A stretch of 64,000 nt of DNA, from assembly GCF_002294985.1 (NCBI RefSeq), contig NZ_NSGE01000003.1, positions 372,001 through 436,000 of the forward strand, given 5' to 3'. The notes below the pieces were generated by a model. It had not been told where the DNA came from. It ran no database searches and saw only the letters and a program-made list of their open reading frames with translations. The stretch comes from Mesorhizobium sp. WSM3862. Lineage in GTDB: Bacteria; Pseudomonadota; Alphaproteobacteria; Rhizobiales; Rhizobiaceae. This document shows positions 1-8,130 of this stretch, piece after piece (position 1 is the stretch's first letter; each line of letters opens with the position of its first letter). The translations under genes were made by a program, and so were the position numbers.

Positions 1-703
1 GATATCGGCCCCAGTGATAGGGAGCGGCGCCGCCGCCGTGGGGAATGATTATCTTGAGGTCTGGGAAATCGCGAAACAGGTCGCCCTGGATCAGCTGCAT
101 GAACACGGTAGTGTCGGCATTGATGTAGTGCGCTCCGGTGGTGTGCAGGCAGGCCGAGCACGCGCCCGAGACATGGATCATGGCCGGCACCTGGAGCTCG
201 ACCATCTTCTCGAAGAGCGGATACCAGTAGCGGTCATAGATTGGCGGCGCGGACCACAAGCCGCCGGACGGATCGGGGTTGAGATTGCAGCCGACGAAGC
301 CGAGCTCGTCCACACAGCGCTCGAGTTCAGCCAGCACAGGAGCGAGGTCACCGCTCATCGACTGCGGCAGCTGGCAGACACCGGCAAAGTTCAGCGGGAA
401 CAGGTCCACGATGCGCGCAATGAGATCATTGGAGACACGGGACCATTCGGCATTCAGCGCAGCGCTGCCGACATGATGGCCCATGCCCGAGGCCCGGGGC
501 GACAAAATTGTCAGGTCCGAGCCGCGCTCCCGCTGAAGACGAAGCTGGTTGTCTTCGACGGTCGCGCGAAGCGTCTCGTCGCTTATGCCGGGATAGACCG
601 GACCTGCGTCGCGCTGGCCCTCGGCAAACGCCACCTGGGCCGTGCGATAGGCATGATGCGCCGGGGGCTCGGTGGTGTAGTGACCGTGGCAGTCGATTAT
701 CAT
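1..703 (-). CDS. LigJ-like amidohydrolase (TIM-barrel metal hydrolase), 3' end cut by window edge
   Basis: The first 234 residues are visible. The N-terminus has the amidohydrolase metal motif as IDCHGH. Further along come NLNPDPSGG, DRYWYPLFEK and, near the edge, PHGGGAAPYHWGRY. These blocks closely resemble, from memory, 4-oxalomesaconate hydratase LigJ of Sphingobium (IDCHGH, LLNPDP, DRYWYPLYEK, SHGGGAIPYQLGRF). LigJ acts in the 4,5-cleavage route for protocatechuate and gallate in the cytoplasm. The relatives also include decarboxylases of the ACMSD/LigW type, so the exact reaction is not settled. The gene follows the alcohol dehydrogenase on the same strand after a 19-base gap and is probably co-transcribed with it. 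Its place in an island with a LigM-like O-demethylase supports a role in aromatic-acid catabolism. Family assignment is firm; substrate is inferred. Confidence 0.85.
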   Translation of the reverse strand, partial: MIIDCHGHYTTEPPAHHAYRTAQVAFAEGQRDAGPVYPGISDETLRATVEDNQLRLQRERGSDLTILSPRASGMGHHVGSAALNAEWSRVSNDLIARIVDLFPLNFAGVCQLPQSMSGDLAPVLAELERCVDELGFVGCNLNPDPSGGLWSAPPIYDRYWYPLFEKMVELQVPAMIHVSGACSACLHTTGAHYINADTTVFMQLIQGDLFRDFPDLKIIIPHGGGAAPYHWGRY

Positions 704-722
704 GGCATTCTCCAACCGCAGC

Positions 723-1829
723 TCAGGGCTCCAGCACGTAGTTGGTGAAGCCACCGTCGCCCGAGGCTACGCCGTTGATCGCCTCATTGATCTGGTCCAG
801 CGGATAGGTGCGGGCTTCCAGCACGGACAGGTCGACCGCCCCGGACCGGACCAGCTCGGCTATCTCGATACCCTCCGCGGTGCTGAGCCAGGCCGAACCG
901 GTGAGCACCATCGAATTGTCCATCCACCATTTGGTGTTGAACAGCATGTCGGCGCCCGTACCGCCGATGTTCACGATGGTGCCGCCACGTTTGACGCCCA
1001 TCATCGCGTCCCTCATGGCGTTGACGTCGGCCACCGCGCCAAGGCTGTCGAGCATGAAATCCGCGCCGGAGTGGTGCTTGGAGCGCACCCAGTCCGCGAC
1101 CTTGCCGTCCAGGCTGGAAAAAATCTCGATCCGGTTCGGTGCGAGGCGCTTCAGCTTTTCCAGCAATGGCTTGCCGCGCGCGACCGCATAGATGGTGGAA
1201 ATCCCCATGGCGAGCGCGAACATGGTGGCGCCGACACCCAGCGTTCCGGTCGCGCCGTTGATGATCAGCGACTTGCCCGCAAGGTTGCCCAGCTTTCTGA
1301 GCGCCGAATAGGACGTACCGAGATAGCCCATGCGGGCAGCCTGCGGAAACGTCATATTGTCGGGTATCTTGACGATGGCGCTCTGGGGCGCGCGCATGAA
1401 TTGAGCGAAGCCGCCGCCGGGATAGCGCTTGTAGATTTCCAGGCTGTTGCGATTGAACCCGAAATATCCGGCGAAGGTGAAGTAGTCGCACTTCATCTGG
1501 TTGCCGCTGGCGCAGGCGTGGCAGGCACCGCACGAACGCAACGGATTGACGTAGACACGGTCTCCGGGCTTCAAGGCAACGACCTGCTCGCCCACTTCGT
1601 GCACGATGCCGGCGGGGTCAAGGCCAAACGTCGCGGGCTTGGGAGGCAGCGGCTGGTGAGGATACCAGTTCTCCCAGTTGTTCAGCACGTTGGCGAGGTT
1701 CGGGACCATACCGCAGGCTTTGACCTCGACCACGACATCCGTTCCGGACGCTCGAGGCTTGGCGATCTCCTCGATCCGCATTGGTTCGTTTACCGCATGC
1801 AACCGTGCGGCGCGCATCATCACTGTCAC
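723..1829 (-). CDS. Zinc-type alcohol dehydrogenase (MDR family) with altered catalytic zinc site
   Basis: A medium-chain dehydrogenase/reductase of 368 residues that presumably oxidises an alcohol or reduces an aldehyde or enone with NAD(P). The GTG start is chosen because GGAGG sits six bases upstream; an in-frame reading continues further upstream without a ribosome site. The GroES-like domain keeps the structural-zinc cysteines (CGACHACASGNQMKC, spacing 2-2-7). The usual catalytic-zinc segment GHExxG reads GLDPAG, so the His-Glu pair is missing and the catalytic zinc may be absent or bound differently. The Rossmann domain contains GATGTLGVGATMFA and ends in a normal substrate-binding lobe. 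It leads the leftward unit that continues into the LigJ-like gene, and is divergent from doxX-cupin across a shared control region. Confidence 0.85.
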   Translation of the reverse strand: MTVMMRAARLHAVNEPMRIEEIAKPRASGTDVVVEVKACGMVPNLANVLNNWENWYPHQPLPPKPATFGLDPAGIVHEVGEQVVALKPGDRVYVNPLRSCGACHACASGNQMKCDYFTFAGYFGFNRNSLEIYKRYPGGGFAQFMRAPQSAIVKIPDNMTFPQAARMGYLGTSYSALRKLGNLAGKSLIINGATGTLGVGATMFALAMGISTIYAVARGKPLLEKLKRLAPNRIEIFSSLDGKVADWVRSKHHSGADFMLDSLGAVADVNAMRDAMMGVKRGGTIVNIGGTGADMLFNTKWWMDNSMVLTGSAWLSTAEGIEIAELVRSGAVDLSVLEARTYPLDQINEAINGVASGDGGFTNYVLEP

Positions 1830-1864
1830 GATGTTCCTCCTCAAATACCGCCAACCGGATCGAG

Positions 1865-1902
1865 TTGACATTCCGATTGGACTGTGGATACCGTATAGTA
1901 TC
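1865..1902 (+). promoter_or_regulatory. Promoter with ATAC-N6-GTAT operator, upstream of doxX-cupin
   Basis: TTGACA at 1865-1870 is followed after exactly 17 bases by the dyad GATAC-CGTATA-GTATC (1887-1902), which covers the expected -10 region. The same TTGACA, 17 bases, ATAC-N6-GTAT layout precedes the liv operon at 9219-9256. On the opposite strand TTGCGT and TATACG, 16 bases apart, could form a leftward promoter for the alcohol dehydrogenase over the same dyad. Dimeric regulator binding, for example GntR type, is inferred. Confidence 0.6.
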
Positions 1903-2056
1903 TGGATTGGGTGACGCAAGACCCGATTTGCGGTGCCGGTACCAACCATCGCTGCTGCCCTCGGGCCTACGCTCGATTTCGCAGGGTGGCTGGCGGCCAA
2001 AACGGGGCCCGCTCACAACGACTGCAGCCGTCACGCTGCTGGGGAGGAGACGTACA

Positions 2057-2410
2057 ATGCCGTTCGAGTTGCAGCCTCAGGACTGCCTGAGGATCCTATG
2101 TGGAGTCTGGTTCCTGCCGCATCTGATCGGGAAGGTCAGGAACTTCGATAAGGCGCCGGTGACGTTTGAGAAGGCCGGTCTGAAACCTGGCAAGGCATTC
2201 CTTGTCTTGACAATCGTCCTCGAGGTGCTTGCCGCGCTCGGCATGGTTTTCAACGTCTATTCGAAAGCAGCAACCGGTTGCGCGATCGTCGTGCTGCTCG
2301 GAGCAGCCTACGCAGTGGTGAAGATCAACGGCGCCAAATGGCGCTGGCAGCAGATGGGACCGGAGTTCCCGCTTTTTTGGGCGCTCGCTTGCCTCATCTC
2401 GGCACTGTGA
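2057..2410 (+). CDS. DoxX-like small integral membrane protein
   Basis: A 117-residue inner-membrane protein. The ATG is preceded by GGGGAGGAG at the right distance. The N-terminal motif RILCGVWFLPHLIGK, with a phenylalanine-proline-histidine turn, followed by three further hydrophobic segments (roughly residues 45-65, 70-88 and 98-115) fits the DoxX/DoxD superfamily. DoxX-like proteins are often linked to redox or quinone chemistry; the precise role here is unknown. It is followed 28 bases later by the cupin gene, probably in one transcript from the promoter at 1865. Its position inside the catabolic island suggests an accessory role in oxidation of the same substrate. Confidence 0.75.
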   Translation: MPFELQPQDCLRILCGVWFLPHLIGKVRNFDKAPVTFEKAGLKPGKAFLVLTIVLEVLAALGMVFNVYSKAATGCAIVVLLGAAYAVVKINGAKWRWQQMGPEFPLFWALACLISAL

Positions 2411-2438
2411 CTTTGAACATCTACCTGGGAGGTTTCAT

Positions 2439-2978
2439 ATGCAGGTTCGGCGCGTCGTCACTGGCAGGGACACTGCCGGCAAGTCAGTGGTCGTCAGCGA
2501 CGGCCCCTCCCCTGGGGAAATGGTCCTGCGCCACACGCCAGGTTGCGTATCGTCGCCCCAATGGAAAATCGAGGGGGCGCCAGAGCTGGGGACCATCAAC
2601 AACAAGGACCCCATGGAGACAACCGGCACCATGGTCATGCCGGCAGGCGGATCATCGTTCTGGATCATTACTTTCCCTCCGGACAGCGTCTACATGTCAT
2701 CGGAATGGAACCCCGCGGTAGCCGGTCCCGAACTCATCGAGGCATCACCTGGCATTGCCGAGCGGATGGAGCCGGACAGCCCTGGCATGCACCAGACCCC
2801 GACCGTCGACTACGTGACGGTGGTCAAGGGCAGACTGATCCTGGAACTCGATGACGGCAAGACTGTCGAGCTGAATGCCGGCGACACCGTGGTCCAGCAG
2901 GGCACTCGTCACGCATGGCGCAATCCAGGCGACCAGCCGGCGACGATCTCCGTGATCATGCTCGGCGCCACTGTCTGA
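2439..2978 (+). CDS. Cupin-domain protein
   Basis: A 179-residue protein with a single C-terminal cupin barrel, roughly residues 105-175. The second cupin motif is visible as LNAGDTVVQQGTRHAWRNPG, with a metal-type histidine, and the first as DYVTVVKGRLILELDDG, which lacks the usual HxH pair. GGGAGG lies eight bases before the ATG. The N-terminal half is cupin-associated and resembles small cupins annotated near aromatic or dicarboxylate catabolism genes. With one complete histidine motif at most, an oxygenase activity is doubtful, and binding or isomerisation is equally possible. It is the second gene of the doxX unit and ends convergent to lysR. Confidence 0.8.
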   Translation: MQVRRVVTGRDTAGKSVVVSDGPSPGEMVLRHTPGCVSSPQWKIEGAPELGTINNKDPMETTGTMVMPAGGSSFWIITFPPDSVYMSSEWNPAVAGPELIEASPGIAERMEPDSPGMHQTPTVDYVTVVKGRLILELDDGKTVELNAGDTVVQQGTRHAWRNPGDQPATISVIMLGATV

Positions 2979-3035
2979 CGCGGCGGTTACGATCCCAGAG
3001 AGACCACACCAGCCTGGGCTTGGGCTTCGGACCGC

Positions 3036-3935
3036 TCAGATCGTTGCCGCCACGTCGGCGAGGATCTGGCGCGTCCACGCATGCAGGCCCGAATAGTGAG
3101 AACGCTCGGTCCAATACATGTCGATCTGGATCAGCACCTCGAGAGGAAATGGCTTCAACGTCAACTTGTCCGAAAGCCGGCGGGCCAGGCGATAGGGAAT
3201 GGTCGCGACCAGCTCCGTGCCCCGGATCAATGCTTCAAGATTGTCGTGGCTCGGCACGATCACGCTCGGCGTAATCCTGACGTCGATTGCCCGAAGCGCC
3301 GCGAAGTACAACGCCTCCCACTGGCCATTGTGGGTCACGGCGATATGCCGCGTCTGCCGGTAGCGATCCATCGTCAGTTCGCCGGCCGCAAGCGGATGGC
3401 TGGAATCCATGATGCAAGCGTAGCGGTCGGTGAAGAGTTTACGCCGGTAGTAGATATCGCCGAAAATCGCCACCGGGCCGAGCACGATATCGCAAATGTT
3501 TTCCTTGAGCTGCTGCTTGCCGTGCACGGCGGATTCAAAAATGTTGACCGCGATCTGGGGCGCCTGCTGCTGGACCTGGCGCACGAAGGCCGGCATCAGG
3601 AACATACGCTCGTGATGGTTACAGGAGATCGTCACGCTGCCCTTGGACGTAGCGGGATCAAAACCTTGCAGAGAGGACAACGCCTGCATGCGCTCGAGGA
3701 CATCGCGCGCTTCCTGGGCGAGTTGACGGCATTTGTCGGTCGACAGGATCGAGTTGCCCTGCCGAACGAACATCGGGTCGTTGAAGGCCTTTCGAAGCCG
3801 CTTGATCGAATAGCTGATCGTCGACTGATTGACGCCGAGGCGCTCCGACGCCTCTGAAAAGGACCGGCAGTCGTTGACCATGACCAATGCCTGCAAGGCA
3901 TTCAGGTCGATCTGGGCAAGCTCCTCCGACAGCAT
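3036..3935 (-). CDS. LysR-type transcriptional regulator
   Basis: 299 residues, typical for the family. An N-terminal winged helix-turn-helix is visible at about residues 24-45 (SFSEASERLGVNQSTISYSI). A linker helix follows and then a periplasmic-binding-protein-like effector domain. It is transcribed away from the LigM-like gene across a 107-base intergenic region that contains a perfect 19-base dyad with T-N11-A geometry, the standard arrangement for a LysR activator of the divergent gene. It is therefore the likely effector-dependent activator of the O-demethylase/C1 module. The effector is unknown; the adjacent substrate or its demethylated product is the natural guess. Confidence 0.92.
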   Translation of the reverse strand: MLSEELAQIDLNALQALVMVNDCRSFSEASERLGVNQSTISYSIKRLRKAFNDPMFVRQGNSILSTDKCRQLAQEARDVLERMQALSSLQGFDPATSKGSVTISCNHHERMFLMPAFVRQVQQQAPQIAVNIFESAVHGKQQLKENICDIVLGPVAIFGDIYYRRKLFTDRYACIMDSSHPLAAGELTMDRYRQTRHIAVTHNGQWEALYFAALRAIDVRITPSVIVPSHDNLEALIRGTELVATIPYRLARRLSDKLTLKPFPLEVLIQIDMYWTERSHYSGLHAWTRQILADVAATI

Positions 3936-3958
3936 GACGCCTACTCTCTATGCAAAAT

Positions 3959-3977
3959 TTCGATCACATGTATCGAA
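3959..3977. promoter_or_regulatory. LysR-type operator dyad
   Basis: TTCGAT-CACATGT-ATCGAA is a perfect 6-7-6 inverted repeat. It contains two overlapping T-N11-A pairs (3960/3972 and 3964/3976), matching the LysR consensus. It lies 23 bases from the lysR start codon and 65 bases upstream of the O-demethylase start, suited to autoregulation plus activation. Confidence 0.6.
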
Positions 3978-4042
3978 CCTATTGGGTTGTTAGATGTCCT
4001 GCAAGGGCTTAGCCGGAAAGGAGCTGCACAGGAGGAGTGAAA

Positions 4043-5422
4043 ATGGCTGCTAATCTCGAACAGAAGATCGCTGACGCTGGAAGCGCCCAAACCATGCTCT
4101 GGGAATCGCAGAGCCCGCCGATCGTCAGCACGCCGGTGACGCCGGAATTCACCAACTGGCGCGACGAACAGCTCGCTTGGCGCAGCAACGCCGTGCTCTA
4201 TGACCAGTCGCACCATCTCGCCGACCTGAACATCCGCGGCAAGGATGCGCTGAAGCTCATCCGCGACACGGCGATCAACAGCGTTGAATACTTTCCCGTC
4301 AACGCCGCGAAGCAGTATGTAGCGGTCAACGACGAGGGCCAGCTCATCGGCGACAACATCCTGTTCCGCTATGAGGAAGACGAATTCCAAGCGGTGGGCA
4401 TTCCGCCGACGATTAACTGGCTTCAGTATCATGCCGAGACCGGCGGTTACGACGTCGAGCTTGTGCGGGACAATCCGTCCTATGCCCGCAAGGGAAATCC
4501 GCTGTGCTACCGCTACGAGATCCAGGGACCTGGCGCGTTCAACGTGATCCGGGAACTCATCGGCGGCGAGCCGCCGGATGTGAAGTTCTTCCACGGCACC
4601 CGCTTCACGATCGCCGGCAAGATGGTCCGCGCGCTTCGCCACGGCATGGCGGGCGAACCAGGCTTCGAGTTCGTCGGGCCCTGGGCCGATCATGAGGTCG
4701 TTCGGGCCGCTCTGCTCGAGGCGGGCAAAAAGCACAACATGATTCAGGTCGGCGGCCGGGCGTACCTGACCAACTCGCTCGAGTCCGGATGGCTTCCGCG
4801 CCCGTTGCCGGCGTTCTACTCGGGCAAGAGCACGGCGGGCTTCCGCAAGTGGCTTGCCGCGGACGAGATCGATGCCAATGTGTCTCTAGGCGGAAGCTTC
4901 TTTTCCGAAAACATCGAGGACTATTACTTCTCGCCCTACGACGTGGGCTACGGAAAGATCGTCAAATTCGACCACGACTTCATCGGCCGCAAGGCCCTCG
5001 AGGCCCAGGTCGCCGACGGCCAGACCACGGCCAACCGCAAGGTGACGCTGCAGTGGAACGGCGACGACGTCGCCAAGGCGTGGGCCTCGATGTACCAGCC
5101 AGGTGTCGGAGCGAAGTTCATCAACCTTCCGATCGCCCACTACGCGACCTATCACTACGACCGGGTCGAGGCGCCAAACGGAAGCTTGGCCGGGCGTTCG
5201 CTTCATACCGGATACTCGGCCAACTACCGTTCGATGATGTCGATCGCGGTCGTGGATGCGGCAGTGGCAGAGCCTGGCACCGAACTGGTGGTGGTCTGGG
5301 GCGAGCCCAAGCCATCCTCCAAGGTGCAGGTTGAAGACCACGTGCAGTTCAAGATCCACGCCACCGTCCACCCGGCGCCGATCGACGCGCACGCGCGCAC
5401 CAGCTATCGCAAGAACGCCTAA
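4043..5422 (+). CDS. LigM/DesA-like tetrahydrofolate-dependent O-demethylase (GcvT family)
   Basis: A 459-residue GcvT-like aminomethyltransferase-fold enzyme predicted to move a methyl group from a methoxylated (or similar) substrate to tetrahydrofolate. Motifs such as [20 protein letters not shown], the RHGMAG block, LESGW and the run [14 protein letters not shown] parallel, from memory, the vanillate and syringate O-demethylases LigM and DesA of Sphingobium ([40 protein letters not shown]). The ATG at 4043 is preferred over the GTG six bases upstream because AGGAGG is seven bases from it. PurU and a MetF-like reductase follow directly, which is the usual context for a THF-methyl-generating demethylase. 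DmdA (DMSP demethylase) and glycine-betaine demethylases are more distant alternatives; vanillate itself is not proven. Confidence 0.85.
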   Translation: [459 protein letters not shown]

Positions 5423-5438
5423 GCCGCACGCCTGAACA

Positions 5439-5462
5439 GAGGGCGGCCTGCCGGCCGCCCTC
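5439..5462 (+). terminator. GC-rich hairpin between O-demethylase and purU
   Basis: Arms GAGGGCGGCC and GGCCGCCCTC form a perfect 10-bp stem with a TGCC loop, starting 17 bases after the stop codon. No T-run follows, so it may be an mRNA-stabilising or attenuating hairpin rather than a full terminator. Confidence 0.5.
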
Positions 5463-5578
5463 CCCTCACGGCAACCGCACCCGACGACAACAGACTGGCG
5501 GGACCTCCTGCCGGTGTCGCCTTGCGACGCGAGAAACCGCCTTGCCCTTCAGCTCGGCCGTCAACCCGGAGACCGGGT

Positions 5579-6427
5579 ATGGAAAAGTCCTATCTGCTTA
5601 CGCTCCAATGCAAGAACCGGCCGGGCATCGTCGCCGGCGTGGCGAGCCGTTTGGCCGCACATGGCGCCAACATCACCGCGGCCCAGCAATTCGACGACCC
5701 CGAGACGGATCGGTTCTTCATGAGGGTAGCGTTCGATTTGCCTTCGCCCCTCGATGATCTCGCCGGGCGTTTTTCCGAGGAGGTCAACCGCTTCGGCCTG
5801 CAATGGACATTGCGGCCCCAGAACCTGCCCCGCAAGGTTCTGCTGCTTGTCTCGAAATTCGACCACTGCCTGGTAGACCTGCTTTACCGCCAACGGCTGG
5901 GCGAGTTGCCAATGCAGGTTGTCGCCATCGTCTCCAACCATCCGCGAGAAGGTCTCAACCTCGCCTCCGACGACGCCATTCCCTTTCACCACTTCCCGAT
6001 CAGCCATGAGACCAAGGCCGCCCAGGAGGCGAAGATCAAGCGCGTGATCGAAGATAGCGGCGCCGAGCTTATCGTGCTGGCCCGCTATATGCAGATCCTA
6101 TCCGACGACTTCTCAGCCTATCTCTCCGGCCGCTGCATCAACATCCACCATTCTTTCCTGCCGGGGTTCAAGGGCGCCAAGCCCTATCACCAGGCGCATG
6201 AGCGCGGCGTGAAGATGATCGGAGCAACGGCGCACTACGTCACCGAAGACTTGGACGAGGGTCCGATCATCGCCCAGGACGTCGAACATGTGACCCATGC
6301 CGACACGCCCGAGGACCTCGTTCGCAAGGGTCGGGACATCGAACGCCGCGTGCTGGCCCGCGCGGTCGCCTTCCACCTTCAGGATCGGGTCTTGCTCAAT
6401 GGACGCAAGACCGTCGTCTTCGGCTAA
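5579..6427 (+). CDS. purU: Formyltetrahydrofolate deformylase
   Basis: 282 residues, the normal PurU length. An N-terminal ACT domain (about residues 5-80, beginning [20 protein letters not shown]) is followed by a formyltransferase-fold catalytic domain. That domain has [20 protein letters not shown] with the catalytic asparagine-histidine pair and the [16 protein letters not shown] block with its aspartate. The enzyme hydrolyses 10-formyl-THF to formate and free THF. Placed between a THF-dependent demethylase and a MetF-like protein, it would regenerate THF from the methyl group after oxidation. GGAG lies upstream of the ATG. The 156-base gap from the O-demethylase contains the hairpin, so PurU may be expressed at a lower level. 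Confidence 0.95.
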   Translation: MEKSYLLTLQCKNRPGIVAGVASRLAAHGANITAAQQFDDPETDRFFMRVAFDLPSPLDDLAGRFSEEVNRFGLQWTLRPQNLPRKVLLLVSKFDHCLVDLLYRQRLGELPMQVVAIVSNHPREGLNLASDDAIPFHHFPISHETKAAQEAKIKRVIEDSGAELIVLARYMQILSDDFSAYLSGRCINIHHSFLPGFKGAKPYHQAHERGVKMIGATAHYVTEDLDEGPIIAQDVEHVTHADTPEDLVRKGRDIERRVLARAVAFHLQDRVLLNGRKTVVFG

Positions 6428-6443
6428 CAACGGAGCCACGCGC

Positions 6444-7328
6444 ATGGAAAAAGCTGCTATCCGCCCCTCCGCTATCGACGCCTCGATCGAGATGGCGCCA
6501 AGCCAGGTGATCGACTCCCCTGACTTGCCGGGCCTTTTCCCGTCGGGGGTCCGGGTCTACATCACCGATATCGGCCTGGCGGACACGCCGACCCTGGTCA
6601 AGGCAGCGCGGCGCGTCGCGGACCTTGGCTACACCGCGGTTCCCCATATGGCCGCTCGCCGACTGACCACGCGCCAAGCGCTGGAAACGCGGGTGAAGGC
6701 TTTGGCTGAGGAAGCGGGTGTCCGCGACTTGCTCATCATCGGCGGCGACGTGGCTACCCCAGCCGGTTCATTTTCCTCCTCTTTCGAGGTGCTCGAGACT
6801 GGTTTCGTCGACAAGTACGGCATCACCGAGGTCGGTGTAGCCGGCCATCCGGAAGGCAGTCGCGACTTTGGCGACGAGGCGGCGATTGCAGCGCTCCGGA
6901 TGAAGAGCGCCTGGGCCGAGCGCACCGGGGCAAAGATGCGTGTAGTCACCCAATTTGGCTTCGACGCGGACAAGTTCATCGCCTGGGCGGACGGCCTGGC
7001 GGTTTCCGGGGTGGACCTGCCGATCCATCTTGGCGTGGCCGGTCCCGCCAAGATCACGACCTTGCTAAAATACGCCGCCTTGTGCGGCGTCGGCAATTCG
7101 CTGAATTTCTTGAAAAAGCGCAGCGCCTCGCTTGCCGCCCTTGCCACCAGTCACTCGCCGGAGAGCTTCGTCGGCCCGATCGAGCACCATGTGCGGGCAA
7201 AGCCGGAGTCGGCAATCGCGCAGCTGCATGTCTTTCCGTTTGGCGGCATCAAGAATACGGCCAGGTGGCTCTACGAGCGTGGCTCGTGGCAAGGCCTCGA
7301 AGCCGACGATCGCTCGTCGATCGCTTAA
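6444..7328 (+). CDS. MetF-like methylenetetrahydrofolate reductase family protein
   Basis: A 294-residue flavoprotein-type TIM barrel. Recognisable blocks are YITDIGLADTPTLVKAARR, GYTAVPHMAARRL (the family's PHIAAR-like strand), DLLIIGGDVATPAG (like GGD-P), GVAGHPEGS (the family AGYPEGH) and a C-terminal PFGGIKNTARW. It is divergent from housekeeping MetF and lacks that protein's long N-terminus. In this setting it would run in the oxidative direction, converting 5-methyl-THF from the demethylase to methylene-THF. It starts 16 bases after purU with CGGAG upstream, so the two are co-transcribed. A perfect hairpin follows the stop codon. Confidence 0.85.
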   Translation: MEKAAIRPSAIDASIEMAPSQVIDSPDLPGLFPSGVRVYITDIGLADTPTLVKAARRVADLGYTAVPHMAARRLTTRQALETRVKALAEEAGVRDLLIIGGDVATPAGSFSSSFEVLETGFVDKYGITEVGVAGHPEGSRDFGDEAAIAALRMKSAWAERTGAKMRVVTQFGFDADKFIAWADGLAVSGVDLPIHLGVAGPAKITTLLKYAALCGVGNSLNFLKKRSASLAALATSHSPESFVGPIEHHVRAKPESAIAQLHVFPFGGIKNTARWLYERGSWQGLEADDRSSIA

Positions 7329-7357
7329 GCGCGTAGTTGCCTCCGGAGAGCCGAGCC

Positions 7358-7394
7358 AGACCATGGCGCGCCGATCGTCGGCGCGCCATGGTCT
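7358..7394. terminator. Perfect 17-bp-stem hairpin downstream of the C1 module
   Basis: AGACCATGGCGCGCCGA and TCGGCGCGCCATGGTCT flank a TCG loop, giving a 37-base perfect inverted repeat 29 bases after the metF-like stop. Only short pyrimidine runs follow, so the termination strength is uncertain. It separates the rightward C1 operon from the leftward yceI pair and could serve both. Confidence 0.6.
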
Positions 7395-7511
7395 CTCGTT
7401 GCCGCGACATGGGCGAATGTTGCGGCACGATTGCTACGCGCAGCCTATCAGTCAGCACCGCCGGACATCCGCGAGGACGTCCGGCGCGCCCAGGACAACG
7501 CGAAGCCGCCG

Positions 7512-8096
7512 TCAGCTGCGGCCGCGCCCCTCCGTTTCAATGCGCAGCGTGACCTCGTCCCCGATCAGGGGAAGATTGGCCGTCATGCCGAAGTCGCTGC
7601 GCTTCAACTTGGCAGTCGCGCTGAAGCCGGCCTCAAGACTGCCGTCCCACGGGTTCTTGCCTTGGCCGTTGAAGGTCACGTCGAGCGTCACCGGCTTGGT
7701 CACACCGGCGATGGTGAGATCGCCCGTGATGGTGCCCTGCTTGTCGCTCGACTTGGTGAATTTGGTGCCGACGAAGGTGATGTCCGGAAACTCGGTGGCA
7801 TTGAACCAGTCGGCGCCCTGGATGTCGCTGTCGCGCTGGGCATTGTTGGTGGAGATGCTGGACACCTTGACCTTGGCCTGCAGCTTGCTGGCCTCAGGCG
7901 CGTCCTTGTCGAAGGTGAATTCCCCGGAGAACTCTTTTGCGACGCCGATGACGTTGGAGAAGCCGAGATGATTGATGAAGAATACGATGCCGGAATGAAC
8001 CGGATCGATGTCGAACGTGATCGGCTGTGCGGTTGCCGGCCCGATTGGCGCCGTTGCGAGTGCAGCTAGCAAAGCTAGTTTCAGTCTGTAGTTCAT
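7512..8096 (-). CDS. YceI-family periplasmic lipid-binding protein
   Basis: 194 residues with a clear Sec signal peptide (cleavage probably after ATA-Q near residue 24) and a full YceI lipocalin-like barrel. Visible family marks are FDIDPVHSGIVFFINHLGFS, KVKVSSISTNN, DIQGADWFNATEFPDITF and LTIAGVTKPVTLDV. YceI proteins bind polyisoprenoids or other amphiphiles in the periplasm, and the family is often found beside cytochrome b561-type membrane proteins. Here it follows, 34 bases downstream, a multi-spanning membrane protein of unknown family on the same strand, so the two probably work together. Confidence 0.92.
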   Translation of the reverse strand: MNYRLKLALLAALATAPIGPATAQPITFDIDPVHSGIVFFINHLGFSNVIGVAKEFSGEFTFDKDAPEASKLQAKVKVSSISTNNAQRDSDIQGADWFNATEFPDITFVGTKFTKSSDKQGTITGDLTIAGVTKPVTLDVTFNGQGKNPWDGSLEAGFSATAKLKRSDFGMTANLPLIGDEVTLRIETEGRGRS

Positions 8097-8130
8097 TCCA
8101 TCCTCCTTTGTTGATGCACGAAAAGCGAAT

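Noticed and set aside
702..1868. 388-codon plus-strand open frame
   Set aside because: Antisense to the alcohol dehydrogenase, whose minus-strand product is a complete MDR protein.
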